Shown: piece after piece, positions 1 to 10,588 of the stretch
How positions within the stretch are numbered: position 1 is the stretch's first letter
Layout: each line of letters starts with the position of its first letter
NCBI GenBank assembly: GCA_003427395.1
Contig: BFEA01000080.1
Coordinates: forward strand, 3,622,782 to 3,644,076
Direction: 5' to 3'
Length of the DNA stretch: 21,295 nt
Source: Chara braunii
Taxonomy: Eukaryota; Streptophyta; Charophyceae; Charales; Characeae
Translations under genes and position numbers: made by a program
The notes under the pieces: model-generated
Told to the model about the DNA's origin: nothing
Databases searched by the model: none
What the model saw: only the letters and a program-made list of their open reading frames with translations

Positions 1-76
<76 letters not shown>
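1..76. repeat. (CT)38 microsatellite
   Basis: Uninterrupted CT dinucleotide repeat starting at the window edge, so its true length may be greater. It has no coding content. Confidence 0.98.
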
Positions 77-78
<2 letters not shown>

Positions 79-419
79 GCAAACGACCACAAAAACATGG
101 TGGGCAAGTGTTTTGCCACCGGCCCAACAAAACAAAAATATGGAAAAAAAAAATTCATCAACGATTTTTTTTTTTTTAACTCTTTTTAATTTTTATTTTT
201 GTTTTTTATTTTTTTCCCTTGTGGTAGATGTCACAAAAAAATATTAAAAATCATAGGCATGTAGAGTTTTTTTTTTATCTACACGCCCATATATTTCCGC
301 CTATTTTTAGGCCCCGAAACAATTCTCGGGGTTTCTTGCCCGCAGGTCGGCCGCGGGCGGGATCCCGACCGCCTGCAGTAAAAGGAGTTGCGGTCACAAC
401 CACGGATGATACATAGGTA
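77..419. other. AT-rich non-coding stretch left of LINE A
   Basis: This stretch holds A- and T-homopolymer runs (150-220 and 240-280). Around 340-380 there is an imperfect GC-rich hairpin built on GGTCGG/CCGACC with a central CGGGATCCCG palindrome. The RT similarity of LINE A stops near position 420, so this is either unrelated flank or the far side of an internal deletion in the LINE. No gene seen. Confidence 0.5.
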
Positions 420-2539
420 GGGGGTGATAGGATCCCTTTGTCTTACTGATCTTTGAAGCTTGAATGAAGGTGTCACCGACCTATCAACTTGTACACAGGT
501 AGTGGCGTTGTTGTGGAGAATCCTTACCAAGCGTCTGAAGACAGGTCCAGAGTTCATTTTTTAAGGCATTTATCCAAAAAAAAACAGTGGACGTGGTCGT
601 AGGCTTTCTGGAAATCAATGAAAATAATGATCGCATTTGCCTTATTCCTTCGTGCCTATTTAACTACTTCGTTCACCAATAGGATGTTTTATTGTATATT
701 CCTACTGGTCATAAAACATGTTTGCGTTGGATGTATTACGTCCTCCAAAACCGTCGCCATACGATTTGCTAGAGCTTTTGAAAGCATTTTATAGACTACT
801 GTAAGAAGGGTGATAGGTCTATAGTTCTTGATGTTCATTTTGTCTTCCTTTCTGTATAGTAACGACAGTACACCTTTTCCCACTACTTCCCCCATTTTCC
901 CAGTTTCCCATACCTCCTTGTAGTAGTCTCACATGTTCGCGCTCAAATCCGTCCAGTGTGTCCACACAGCTTCCCAAAACTCTTTGGGGAAACCATCAAT
1001 TCTGAGGGTCTTTTCCTGCTTCATTTGGAGAAGCGTTGTCCATACTTCGTCTTTTGTCAATGATTTTTCCAACCGGCCACGCTGTTGCAGGGAAAAACGT
1101 TTGTCCATAGGAAGTAAGAATCCTTCAAGTTCTCTCTCCCCCACTTCCCCATGCGGGATCCGGATCTGGACGGTAAATAGTTGTTTGAAAAAAATCCTTA
1201 TGATTAATGTGCAGTGTGCGGTGTCGGTCGCTATAAGTTCCTCCCTGCTGTCTGGTTCAAAGAGTGCCTCGATTACGGTCTGCCGTGTGCGGGCCGTAGT
1301 CATCGTGAAGAAATGGGTGTTCGTCGTGGCTTCCTAGGTGAACTTTGTCATTTTTCTTTGTATTTTAATACCTTGCCATCTATGTTGTGCATGTATTAAG
1401 AGTTGATCCTTCACTCTCTGGATGAGAATAGTGAGATGTTGTGAATCTACCCATTGTTCCAGGTCTAGCAATTCCTTATGAATGCTCATTTCCTTCTGAT
1501 GTCGTTGGGCTACTTTGACCTTGGAGAATTTCTTACACTTCTTAGCTAGAAAAATCAGACCATTGTTGAACCACGTAGAAAATGAGTCAAGGTGATGTTT
1601 TTGTTGATGCCAAAATTGTCACTCGAGCTAGATCATCTATCTAAATGAGTTATCCCTTAAGAGGAAAGTGTTAAGCTCGTAGAAACTTGGTCCTTGATCC
1701 GACATTTTCCTCATTGTTAAGATTAATTCACATGTCTTGTGATCCAGACCCGGGTGCGGACTGTGTGGAAGGATAGATGATCATCGAAGGGCACCCTCCA
1801 GGTCATTTGAAAGAAAGATAAAATCAATTTGTGATTTGGATAATTATGCTGGATCGCTATCTCTTATGCACGTAAAAGCTCGGTCTTGTGGGTGCAACCG
1901 GCGAAAGGTGTCAAAAACCGAGAGAGTTTCGCAGAATTGTGATATCATTTGCTCATATTCAACCGCAGCTAAAGGGAGGGCCTCCTGAAGGTGCCATCTA
2001 TCCAGTCTTCTATCCGAAGTAGCATTGGAATCGCCTGCTATGATTAGAAGGATGCCCTCGGGGACTTGCGTTCCTAGGTTCCCTAGGAAGACTCTCCGTT
2101 CTCCGACTTTGTTAGAAGAATAGATGCAAAGAATAGAGAGCAATTCCAATTCAAGCATACCTAATGCAGAGGCCCGCAGTCCCTCTTCTTCATCTACCAC
2201 CTAATGAACAAACTGAAATCTGGAGTCGGGGGAGATCCAAATTGCTACTCCTGCTGATCCCGACCTAGGGGCATGAGCTCTTACAGCCGAGTGAGGCCAG
2301 ACCATCTTGTGGGCCCTGTTATGCTCTGGGTTATCCTGCAGGTGGGTCTCTTGCACGCATATCACGTCCGACCATCTTCTGCCCCCTACTTCTCTGAGTT
2401 GATCCCAAAAAACTTGGCATTTTTCAGGTTTACTGGATGTCAGACCGTTTACATTAATGTAGCCTAAGTCCAGGTCTTTCATTCTTACGCACTGCTGCCA
2501 AGCGGGGTTTTTGCAATATAATGCTTCCAAGTCACCCAT
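420..2539 (-). pseudogene. LINE A ORF2: APE-type endonuclease + reverse transcriptase, broken
   Basis: A single frame runs from 2539 to about 558, then shifts by one base near the A6/T9 runs at 558-582 and continues to ~420. Endonuclease motifs, in order: LGYINVNGL (near 2460), VICVQETHL with the catalytic Glu (near 2360), IIAGDSNAT (GDxN motif, near 2035), SQIDFIFLS (near 1820), and LDHKTCEL where SDH is expected (near 1740). RT motifs: KTLRIDGFPKEFWE (near 1000), NIKNYRPITLLTVVYKML (near 820), IHPTQTCFM (near 715), FIDFQKAYD (motif A, near 610), and SVRQRDPITPYL (motif B, near 440). In-frame stops lie at 2201, 1844, 1781, 1637, 1628, 1619, 1334, 929, 689 and 656. The protein-like frame extends upstream to about 2690 (GFWSDDDVRKC) through three more stops, so the true N-terminus is uncertain. 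The protein would nick target DNA and prime reverse transcription; this copy cannot. Confidence 0.92.
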
Positions 2540-3198
2540 TTCCCAGGCATGACAGGTTCAAGGCAAAACTTAAAGGGAGTGACACTATTTAACATCCCAT
2601 CTTTCAAGACTTTGGACCTTCATCCGCACTATTCTGCACAAACATTTGCGCACATCGTCATCCGACCAGAAACCACTGGCGTTTATTTTGTGCACTGTAA
2701 GTCTAACAGTGCATTGTGGCTATACCAATGTAAATCGACCATTTTGTTGGAGTCAAAAAACAAGTAGAGATCATTCTTAGCCATCTGTTGGTCGCAGGCT
2801 TCGAATCTCATAGCTGCTCCCGCCGCTGGTGCATAGTGCTTGGGTATAAAGGCTCGCATTTGGTTAGTGAAAATCCTATCCCTTTCCTTACCATCTTGGA
2901 ACGGAAAATCCCAGCCTTGCAGGGTTACGCCCCCATGTTCTCCTACTGAGGAAAGACCAATTTCCCATTTCCCTTCAGTCTTTCTCATTGGGATCACTAG
3001 TACTCTATCTGTTATGGAAAGTGGTAGCTCAAAAAGGCCCCTTTCAATGAGTTGTCGCAGCTTGAGCCGCCGTGAGGTCATCCCTTCCTCCATCATTTCC
3101 ACCATGTCCCCTCTCCCCCTCTTCTCTAGTTGCGTAAGCTGGATATCCGATTGGGGGGGAAAATGATGTTCTCGTTCTTGGTTAGGCGGTTGCAGGTT

Positions 3199-3243
3199 GG
3201 GGGGGTCGGGGTCGGGGTCGGGGTGGGGGGGGGGGGGGGGGGG
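3199..3243. repeat. G-rich tract (GTCGGGG repeats then G19)
   Basis: Three GTCGGGG-type units followed by a run of 19 G on the plus strand. On the minus strand it encodes the Pro/Asp patch of LINE A ORF1. The G-runs could fold as a G-quadruplex and are a likely site of length error. Confidence 0.9.
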
Positions 3244-3670
3244 AAGCGACCTCGAGCAATGGCAAAAATGTGTTGGAAGACATCTGCTCATGTCAAATGA
3301 GCAGAGGGGCCGGATGACAATGCGGACCTAAGCATTGGACTATTGTTCAAAAGTGTCACCTGCTGGCAGCTCCACGTAGGATCTATCCCAATATTCCTCT
3401 CCTCCGAGTGGAAGGTTGGATCGCAAATGTTTGATTATCCGTTCAGTGATCACCTCGGTCTTATGGTCCAGGCACATCTCTTGTGGAGGAGCGTCCGGGT
3501 CATTCCGGTAGTCCTCCACTTCCTCCATTTCCACATCCGGAGGGGGGGGAGTTGTGTCCACATCCATTGGTTGCACCCCAAAAGCCTTCAAACAGAAGTT
3601 TGAGGCCAAAGTTTGTATGTGTTGTGCCTGCTGTGGCTCCGGCTCTTTTTGCCCTTGTTGTGTTTGTCGT

Positions 3671-3711
3671 GGTGGTGGCGGTGGCGGTGGCGGTGGCGGT
3701 GGCGGTGGCGG
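3671..3711. repeat. (GGTGGC)n hexanucleotide repeat in LINE A ORF1
   Basis: Short repeat encoding polyproline on the minus strand, next to the Gln-rich segment of ORF1. It is in frame with ORF1, so it was part of the protein. Confidence 0.9.
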
Positions 3712-5760
3712 GTGCTGCTCCTGGTGTGCCTGCGTTGCTTGTTGTGTCCCTTGGTTATGTTGGATCTGCTGCATAGGTTGCGCCTGTTGCGTTTGTTGCC
3801 CCTTTTGGACTTGTGCTAGCATTTGTTGCTCTTGCAGTGGTTTGGCCAGCGGGGATTGCACCTGTTGTATGTGACCTGTCCGTGCCTGTTGCTTTTGTCG
3901 CATCGTCGGTTGGGATTGTGTGTGCTGCACTTCGGGTGCCTGGTTAGTTTGCTGTTCCTGTAAATCCATATGGGGTTGTGACACTTGCTGCTCTTGGGTG
4001 GCACCCTGTGACAGTTGCTGCTCTTAGACTGCGGGCTGCAGTGGTTTTGGTTACGGTGTCGCGTCAGACGGCGTGTGTCCCCGACATGGAACCACCTCTT
4101 CCCTTTCCGTCCCCCCTCCTCCTGATCTTGATGCCTCCATGTGACCCAATCCTACATGGCATTTCCCCACAGTCCCTTCTTCAACTATGACCTTCTCAAC
4201 AACCCCTTCCTTGCCCTCGATCTCCCCGGAGACAGGTCGTTCGCTCTGCCCCGACTCACCTACCCCGTCCTCTAAAAGGGCAAATCTGTTGCCGATGTTG
4301 CCTCCCCCTTTTCCGTCTTTAGTTATAACTTCCGTCTTTTCTTTAAAAATCATTTTCTTCCCGACCACGTCCCATGAATCCTTTCTCCGGGCCCCCTGGA
4401 ACGACAGGCGAGCCGGTTGATTCAGGTGTGATTCCAAGGTTCTCGGGGGGACCCATGTCACCGGTGGTCTGGTATCTTGACGGGGTTCGCCTTGCCCCTC
4501 CCACCACCATCCTATCACCTCCCCCTTCTTTTCTCCTGGTGCATCTATGTACACCCATCCTTCATGACCTGGGTCAACTGTTCGCCATCGTGTTTCTACG
4601 AAGGGGTCCCTTCTGAGATGTTCGGTGGGCTTTGCAGTATGGGACGAGTGGCGGGCACAGGCTGTGTCAGTGTACAAAATGCCCGTAGGCCTGACATTTA
4701 AAGCTCCAGGGACAGTGTTTATGGGTCTAGTATGAATTCGGTACACTTTTTCGCCTACGTAGAACGGAATAACGCCGTCGATCGTGAAAATATGACCCTC
4801 AGCCAAGCCGAGGGCCAACATAAGATAGTTGTCTCTCCGTGCAACATGGGGTGGCAAAGGGTCGATGAAGTCTACCAAGTCGAACTTCTCGATGAAATCC
4901 TGCACAAAAGACGCTTGTATCTCGATGGGGATGTGTCAAAATTATACCCAGAAGTGCTCCCTCATCATTTGTTCCCTTCGTTCCTTTGGTCTCTGCTGTC
5001 TTGGGGGAGACCACGGGTAGATTCGCACTTACAAACCTTCACACCGAAGCGACTTCCAGCCATCTACTGTCCTTTTGTCAGTGTCTATAATTCAAATTAT
5101 AGTAATAACAGATAATGAGCCTGGTTGTATCAGGAAGAGATCGTGTGCGCCCTCAAAGGATCCCTCGAAGGCTGCTAACAGTTCCTTGATCCATCCAACC
5201 TTATCGTTTGTTGATTTAAACGCCACATCATCATCCAAAGCCCAGTTGCTTGTGTGGCGTGTGTATAACTCATCTGTTACTCTCACTTTATCACCCGGGA
5301 GTGCTTGGACTACGACCGTCCTACCACCTTGGTGTGATATCTTATGTTCCGAGGCGGCTAGGAGGCAGGTAAGAAGAAGGCCCCGACTGATGTTAAATTT
5401 CCTAACGGAATCCTCCATTCTTCCCCTTTCCCTTCATTTTCTCCTTTATTCTTTCGTTGAAGCAAAATGGAATCTTGGCAAAAGGTCTCCCCACCCTCTC
5501 TGCCCACAATCTCGAACCATCTCCCAGCCTGTACTCTGGCTAGATGAGTTGTATGGTAATTCCGCCTGGACACCTTTCCCAGTTCTCCCTCCCTCCATCC
5601 CTCTCTCTTGTGTGTTCTCTTCCATGTGAGAAGTGTACGAGTTGTCAGTGCCCATGAGTCGCTTATGGGCATGATGTCTTGCCGCCCCTTTATACATGAG
5701 CACAAAATCCAACTTATTGTGCACCCTCTGCTGTTTGCTCTTTCCTCTGCCGCTCACCAT

Positions 5761-7196
5761 GTTTCAACCCTTTCTTTTCCTGTTAGCACGTGCTTTATCT
5801 TGGTGGTGTCCCCCAGAAAGGAGCAGGGACGACCAGCAGAGGGAGGGCAATCGGAGTGAAGAGAAGAAGGGGATTGAAGGAGAAAAGAGGAGGGGTGTTA
5901 GGGAGAAGAAAGCGTTAGGGAAAAGAGGGAGAGGGGGAGATTTCAATTGGGGGGGAAGGGAAGGAGGGGGAGAGGGGTGGGGAGAAGTAGAAACCCTAGG
6001 AACCGGGTGAAGGGAATGATGGGAGGGGGGGGGAGAGAGGGGGAGGTCGGTGAAAGGGAGGAGGAAAAAGAGGAGACGCGAGCTCCGGGTAGGGACAAGG
6101 GTTGCTAAGAGCTGGGTCGGAGGGTGGAGAGAGGGGGGGGGTCGATCGGGTCGCCAAGAGCCGGGTCAGTATGATAGGGAGGGTGGGGGGAGGTGATCAG
6201 GTCGCCAAGAGTCAAGTCAGAGGAATGAAAGGGCGGGGGGGGGTCGATCGGGAAAGGGGGGGAAACGAGACGATCAGGAAGGGGGAAGAGAAGGGGAAGG
6301 GAGAGACGAGAACCGAAGCGGACGGTGCACGAGAGAGGGGAGGGAAGAGAAAGGAACCAAAGCGGACAGTGCAGGAGAGAGGGATCAGTAGAGGCAAGGG
6401 CAGAGGGTGGAGAAAGGGGGGGGGCGATCGGGTCGCTGAGAGCCGGGTTAGTATGCCGGGTCAAAGGAATGATAGGGAGGACGGGGAGAGGAGGGGGTCG
6501 ATCGGGAAGGGAGAGGGAGAAAAGAACTGAAGCGGTCGGTGCAGGAGTAAGGGTCAGTAGAGGGGAGGGCAGTCGGGGTGAGGAGGGGGCAGTCTTGGTG
6601 AGGAGAGAAGGGGGGAATCAAGGAAAAGAGAGAGGGGCAAACTGAAGGGCAAAAACCGACAGGGAAGAGTGAACGTGAGGGCGGGGGGAGGGATGAGGGA
6701 CAAACGTGCAGTAGGGAGAAGACAAAGGAAGGAGTAGAAAGGAAGGGTGAGCGGGGGAAGGAAGGATCGTTGCAGCTTAAATTGCTGTTGCGCCACCAAC
6801 GACTTCGTACCCTATCTCGCGATGTCACCCTGTTGTGACGATGACATACATATAGATGGAGAGAATCGTCTAGAAGCCGGGGCGAGAAAAGGAGAGGAGC
6901 AGGAGGGGAAATAGCAGTAGGGAAGAAAACAAAGGAAAAATGGCGACAAGGGACTCGCGGCGACACCCTAATGACAATATCAACCAAAGAAGTTGGGGAG
7001 AGATGGGGGAACGGGATGGAAGAAGGACAAACAATAGAGAAAGTAAAGGACGGCGGAAACGATCAGGTGAGGGGAAAGATAAAAGACAAGGGGGGAGATA
7101 ATCTGATTCGGGCCTATTCTTAGTTCTCCGATCAGCTACGAATCCTATGATGGCTTTGACACCGGGCGAAGTGGTTGCAGGATGTCCATGTCTAGG

Positions 7197-7198
<2 letters not shown>
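5761..7198 (-). promoter_or_regulatory. Purine-rich region with degenerate repeats, possible LINE A 5' UTR
   Basis: About 1.1 kb (5810-6780 and 6850-7100) is overwhelmingly A/G on the plus strand, with many G-runs. Motif GGTCGCCAAGAGCCGGGTCAG recurs with changes near 6101, 6149, 6200 and 6430. GTCGATCGGG recurs near 6141, 6243, 6425 and 6497. A third motif, ACCGAAGCGGACGGTGCA, recurs near 6311, 6356 and 6526. It lies directly upstream of the ORF1 start, where LINE 5' UTRs sit, and some LINE families carry repeated promoter monomers there. That role is inferred. The long frames in this block on either strand are composition artefacts. No gene seen. Confidence 0.4.

Positions 7199-7258
<60 letters not shown>
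7199..7258. repeat. T60 homopolymer
   Basis: Uninterrupted run of 60 T. It could be the poly(A) tail of a minus-strand retroelement, but the adjoining sequence to the right reads as plus-strand LINE B, and no 3'-end hairpin or TSD is seen beside it. It abuts the 5' truncation point of LINE B. Confidence 0.9.
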
Positions 7259-7259
<1 letters not shown>

Positions 7260-7261
7260 GT

Positions 7262-8397
7262 TCAGGTCTCTAAGAAAAAGTCTTGAACATTCTTGGGCAA
7301 AGTACGTGAAAATGAAGAAGGCAACATCAAATGCAGGCCAGGAAGGTACCTTCTCCACATTCACGGTGAAAATGCCTCACCCGTTTGACCCTACAGGAGC
7401 AGTAACTACAACTTCAGGCCAAATCCCGAACTATGTCAAAACGTTCTATGAGCTCCCAGCCTCCTGCTCACTGTTCAGAAGTTACCTGGAGCTGATATAA
7501 TCCACGCTAAGCATAATGATTTTTTGTGGGGGTGTGGTACCTGGTGTACTCACTCGCTTTTAATATGAATAGAAGAACTCATTATTAACTTGATGGAAAA
7601 ACGCAGGTTATGAAAAGTATGGCCAACTTGGCCAAGGGTTAATGCCCCGTCCCGGATGGCCTCCTGGTAGAATTCTTTACCCTTGTTTGGGACTCCATAG
7701 CCCTGGAATTACGTGGAGTTTGTAACAACATCCATGAAGATAAGACCCCGCTGGCCATCCTACAAAAACCAGGATAAGAGGGATGTCAGGAATTGGCATT
7801 CCATGCCACTACCGACTGCTAGCCGGTAAGAGATATCGCCAACGCAGTGGACCGGAGACTGTCAGACTTGACAAGAACTTGAAAGCTAGTGCCATCAGAT
7901 CAGTCTGGTTTCGCACAGGGCGGAAGGTGCTAGACAACGTAATATGAACTTTCACCCACCGGCAGACTATTGATATAATTATGAAAACCAGACACTCTAA
8001 CACTGTCGTCATCATTATACTAGGCTTTGAAAACATGTATGACAGGGTTAACTCGGGCTTGTGTAGGAAACCCTGAGAAGATTCGATCTGAGCGCTAATG
8101 CAATTTGATGGGTTAGAGCCCTGTATTATTTGTACAAAGGCTCTTAAGGAAAACTTTCTCCATCTTTCCTAATATGCTAATGTATGAATCCGGATTGGAG
8201 ATAAACATGAGCTTACATAAATCCATCTCCCTCTCTCTGGAGGATATCCCGTTGGCAGTTGATTTGGGGATTAGAGTACTTGCACGCACACTCTTTCAGA
8301 ATCTCAAACAGGACCAGAGCACGGGAGAAGGTAGTTGACCACAGATTATGAGCTAAAGAGGTCTGTGATGCATCAGTGGCTAACGGCCCTATCCTCC
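7262..8397 (+). pseudogene. LINE B: degenerate RT fragment
   Basis: Plus-strand remnant of a LINE ORF2, truncated at both ends. Readable pieces: DPTGAVTTTSGQIPNYVKTFYE (the linker before RT, near 7385-7455), PDGLLVEFFTLVWDSI then NNIHEDKTPLAILQKPG (near 7654-7778), ANAVDRRLSDL and VPSDQSGF (near 7840-7912), NTVVIIILGFENMYDRV (motif A, near 8000-8050), IPLAVDLGIRVLARTL (motif B region, near 8248-8302), and VCDASVANGPIL (near 8368-8396, the helix after the missing YxDD). The frame changes at least near 7915 and several stops are present. The protein is cut at GPIL exactly where the poly(T) of LINE C begins, so LINE C probably inserted here. I could not find the rest of LINE B on the far side. 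Confidence 0.82.
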
Positions 8398-8413
8398 TTT
8401 TTTTTTTTTTTTT

Positions 8414-8755
8414 AACAATAAACAGCCCGAACTACTGTTAGGGGTGTTGATAAGAGCAGTTACCACTAGCATTTGAGGGGAGGCTCCATCTATTGGTGGG
8501 GAGTTGCACCTGCTGGAAATTGGGTCCAGCGTCCCTTGAAGAGCAGATGGCAATTAATTGATCGGACCACAGGATTGCCTTTTTAGCTCTGTAAAGAGCC
8601 GCCTGATAAACACTAGAAATCCTAGCTTCCTGTTTTATTCCCTTGATGCCTCAATGTTTTACTAATTACCCTTCCCCTCACCTTGTCACGATCAAGTGTG
8701 GTGGCACCACAACTGTTCCACCTGAGATCCCTCTTCTCTCCACTCTTAAAAACGG
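8414..8755 (-). other. LINE C 3' UTR with terminal hairpin motif
   Basis: Non-coding stretch between the LINE C stop and its poly(A) tail. On the minus strand it holds GGGACG directly followed by CTGGA-CCCAATT-TCCAG (8529-8513), a perfect 5-bp stem with a 7-nt loop, then CTCCCCAC about 13 nt later. The same module occurs at the 3' ends of elements D and F. Confidence 0.7.
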
Positions 8756-9284
8756 TCAATCAAGATTTGAATCATCATAGGCATACCACAATATAGGAAC
8801 TATAGTTAAAGGGGAAGGGGGAAAGGGGTCTAGGAATTCTTCCATAGGGCGCAAAGGCATGGATGGATCCCCCAAGGGCCAGTCTTCATATACTAAGCGA
8901 TTGTTTCTGCAAACCTCTCCGTCTTCCTTCCCTACCACTCATTTCCAAACGACCTTTTTCAAGTTTCCCCCCCGATCCCCCCCAAGCCAGCGTTGACAAA
9001 ATTTATCAATATGTTTGAGGATTTCATTTCTTTTTGATAAATGTTGAGTTTTTCCCTTCATCCGTTCCCATTTGGAAGAGATATCCAATTGAATTTGTTG
9101 TTTAATTAAGTCTGTGAGTTCTAGCCCATCGAGACGAGCTCCTTCCCATTCATATGTACACCTTCAGAATCTCCTCCATATGCCCCGAAGGACCGCTCTT
9201 CTCTCTAGGATGAAGATATTTTGTGTAAACTCGTCTAAGGGTTCCGGGACACAGGTTTTTGATAATATTGACTTCCAACCTTAT
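8756..9284 (-). pseudogene. LINE C ORF2 C-terminus, distal part
   Basis: Continuation of the zf-RVT region after the D insertion. The frame contains LDEFTQNIFILERRAVL, then LDGLELTDLIKQQIQLD, ISSKWERMKGKTQHL, DKFCQRWLGGD, and after a stop at 8939 VVGKEDGEVCRNNRLVYEDW. The ELTDLIKQQI-RMKxK pattern is typical of the basic tail that follows the zinc-binding segment in plant LINE ORF2 proteins. The frame is shifted once between 9240 and 9285 and has at least two stops. It ends at 8756. Confidence 0.7.
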
Positions 9285-9301
9285 GGCCTTGGAGTGATTG
9301 T
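9285..9301. repeat. Target-site duplication, left copy (element D)
   Basis: GGCCTTGGAGTGATTGT, identical over 17 bp to 13202-13218. It abuts the 5' end of element D. Confidence 0.95.
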
Positions 9302-10060
9302 GGCTAAGTTGAGGGGGGCGTAGCGCGATCGGGAGTGTTGCGCCCTCGCTGGAGTACTGTTGGAGATGAAGCGGCGCGATGCAGGAGCTAACGGAGAACC
9401 AGGCAATGTGGTGGGCGAAGATGCAAGGCGACGCGATGGGCGATGACGCAAGGAAGTGAGGCGAGAGAAAGGTAAGTATGGGTGAGCTGGCGACGAGGCG
9501 GACGGCGGGTTGGTGGTGAGATAGGGGGGAGGAGGGTTGGGTAGCTGGGTAGGGGGGAGCAGAACTTGGTTACAACTTTGCGTTTTCGTTTGTTGAAAAC
9601 CCTTCCCTCTTCCTCTATAGTAAGGTATGTGTATAGTTATGGTGGTCTTGAACCCCCTGTGGCGACTCGTCAACAGGTTTGACGAGGGGTTGCCACACTG
9701 TTTTCGATTTCCTGCGGGAGATTGATGATGGTTGTTTTAGTCTTTGGTGTTAAATTTGTTTGGATTCTAGATGCTTGTAGTGAGAGGATTTCTCCTTCCC
9801 CAAAGACGTGGGGGCAGGGTTTGAGGGGTGCGAGGTAACTGGCTTGGTTGAGGAAGAAGGGATGGGAGGTCCTTTTTTACTAGATTAGGATTTAGCCCAC
9901 GCGTGATTTGCTATCTTATATTTCGAACTTATATTCTTCTTGGTAGATTGATTTCTATTGATGATTTTAATACATGAGTTCGTTTAAATGATGTGACATA
10001 TCCGAATTTCAAGTGAGAGTTTCACACTTATTTCTCTTGAGTTTTCTTAAGCTTATTTTC

Positions 10061-10588
10061 CTACAACAGAAAAATTTCCAAGAGAAATGAAAGTTGAAAA
10101 AACATTTAATAAAAAAAAAATCCTTCATATTTATAAATTATCATTCCAATGTTCGTCTAATTCTAAAATTTTCAGTTTTATTTTATTAGTTCCCGTCTAA
10201 ATATGAGCTTTCTCTTCCAACTATATCTATTTGTTCAAGATGGAATGAAAGTCTGGATGAGTTTATGAAATGTTTTAATTAAATTTTCATTCTACTCCAA
10301 CAAATATCTTCTAATTTAGATTGGACTAACTTATTTATGACTGAAAATCCTTACTTAGAATGGCAGTCCAATTAAAATATTTTATGAACTCATCCAGACT
10401 TTCATTCCATCTCTAGCATGTAGTCAAAATAAGAAGGGATACCCTATTCTTGGAATGAAAGTTTTGAAGTACGATGATAAATTTTAAAATTGGAATGACA
10501 TTTTTTAAGATGGAATGAAAATTTAAAATTTAGATTGTAATTTTACTATAGAATGATTATTTAATTCTGGGAAATTTTCCCGTTGTAG
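10061..10588. mobile_element. AT-rich TIR element inside D
   Basis: Ends are inverted repeats: CTACAACAGAAAAATTTCC at 10061-10079 and its complement, with two changes, at 10570-10588. An inner foldback has 42-nt arms at 10239-10280 and 10370-10411, with 3 mismatches and an 89-nt loop. The octamer TGGAATGA or its complement recurs at least six times. There is no coding capacity. It resembles a MITE-like DNA transposon; TIRs starting CTACAA recall CACTA-type elements, but no clear TSD was found. Confidence 0.55.

Larger units (their letters stand above)
420..5760 (-). mobile_element. LINE A: degenerate non-LTR retrotransposon (ORF1 + endonuclease-RT)
   Basis: Minus-strand element with two consecutive long frames: a gag-like ORF1 (5760-2683) and an ORF2 with apurinic endonuclease followed by reverse transcriptase (2539-~420). 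This order is that of L1-clade and related LINEs. The RT is lost after motif B, so the catalytic YxDD region, thumb, zf-RVT part, 3' UTR and poly(A) tail are missing from the window. Both frames carry about ten stops yet keep alignable protein motifs throughout, so decay is mostly by point substitution. The 5' UTR may extend into the purine-rich repeats at 5761-7198. No target-site duplication was found because the 3' end is missing. Confidence 0.9.
2683..5760 (-). pseudogene. LINE A ORF1 (gag-like RNA-binding protein), broken
   Basis: One frame of about 1,025 codons from an ATG at 5760. Stops begin at 5446, 5434, 5092, 5029, 4942, 4936, 4051, 4024, 3340 and 3328; the frame ends at 2683. Codons ~190-320 (5190-4800) have the layout of the plant L1 ORF1 domain DUF4283: an IYPWSP-type strand, a short linker, FWV, then QDFIEKFDLVDFIDPLPP. 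That domain is thought to bind element RNA; the match is by eye only. Codons ~570-710 are Gln-rich then Pro-rich, with a run of prolines encoded by the GGTGGC repeat at 3671-3711. A second acidic-proline patch, with DPDPDPP, is encoded by the G-rich tract at 3199-3243. No CCHC knuckle is visible. The last ~150 codons contain EGKWEIGLSSVGEHGG and ACDQQMAKNDLYLFF, which I cannot assign. Confidence 0.75.

Noticed and set aside
3483-3874. Plus-strand Gly/Val-rich frames opposite LINE A ORF1
   Set aside because: Shadows of the GGTGGC repeat; the minus-strand Gln/Pro-rich frame is in register with the rest of ORF1.
6102-6987. Several 100-180 codon frames on both strands rich in Gly/Arg/Glu or Pro/Ser/Leu
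   Set aside because: They are a product of the homopurine composition, which makes stop codons rare; no protein features.
7147-7500. Frames running through the T60 tract (polyPhe or polyLys)
   Set aside because: The homopolymer joins unrelated sequence; only the part after 7262 has LINE-like content.
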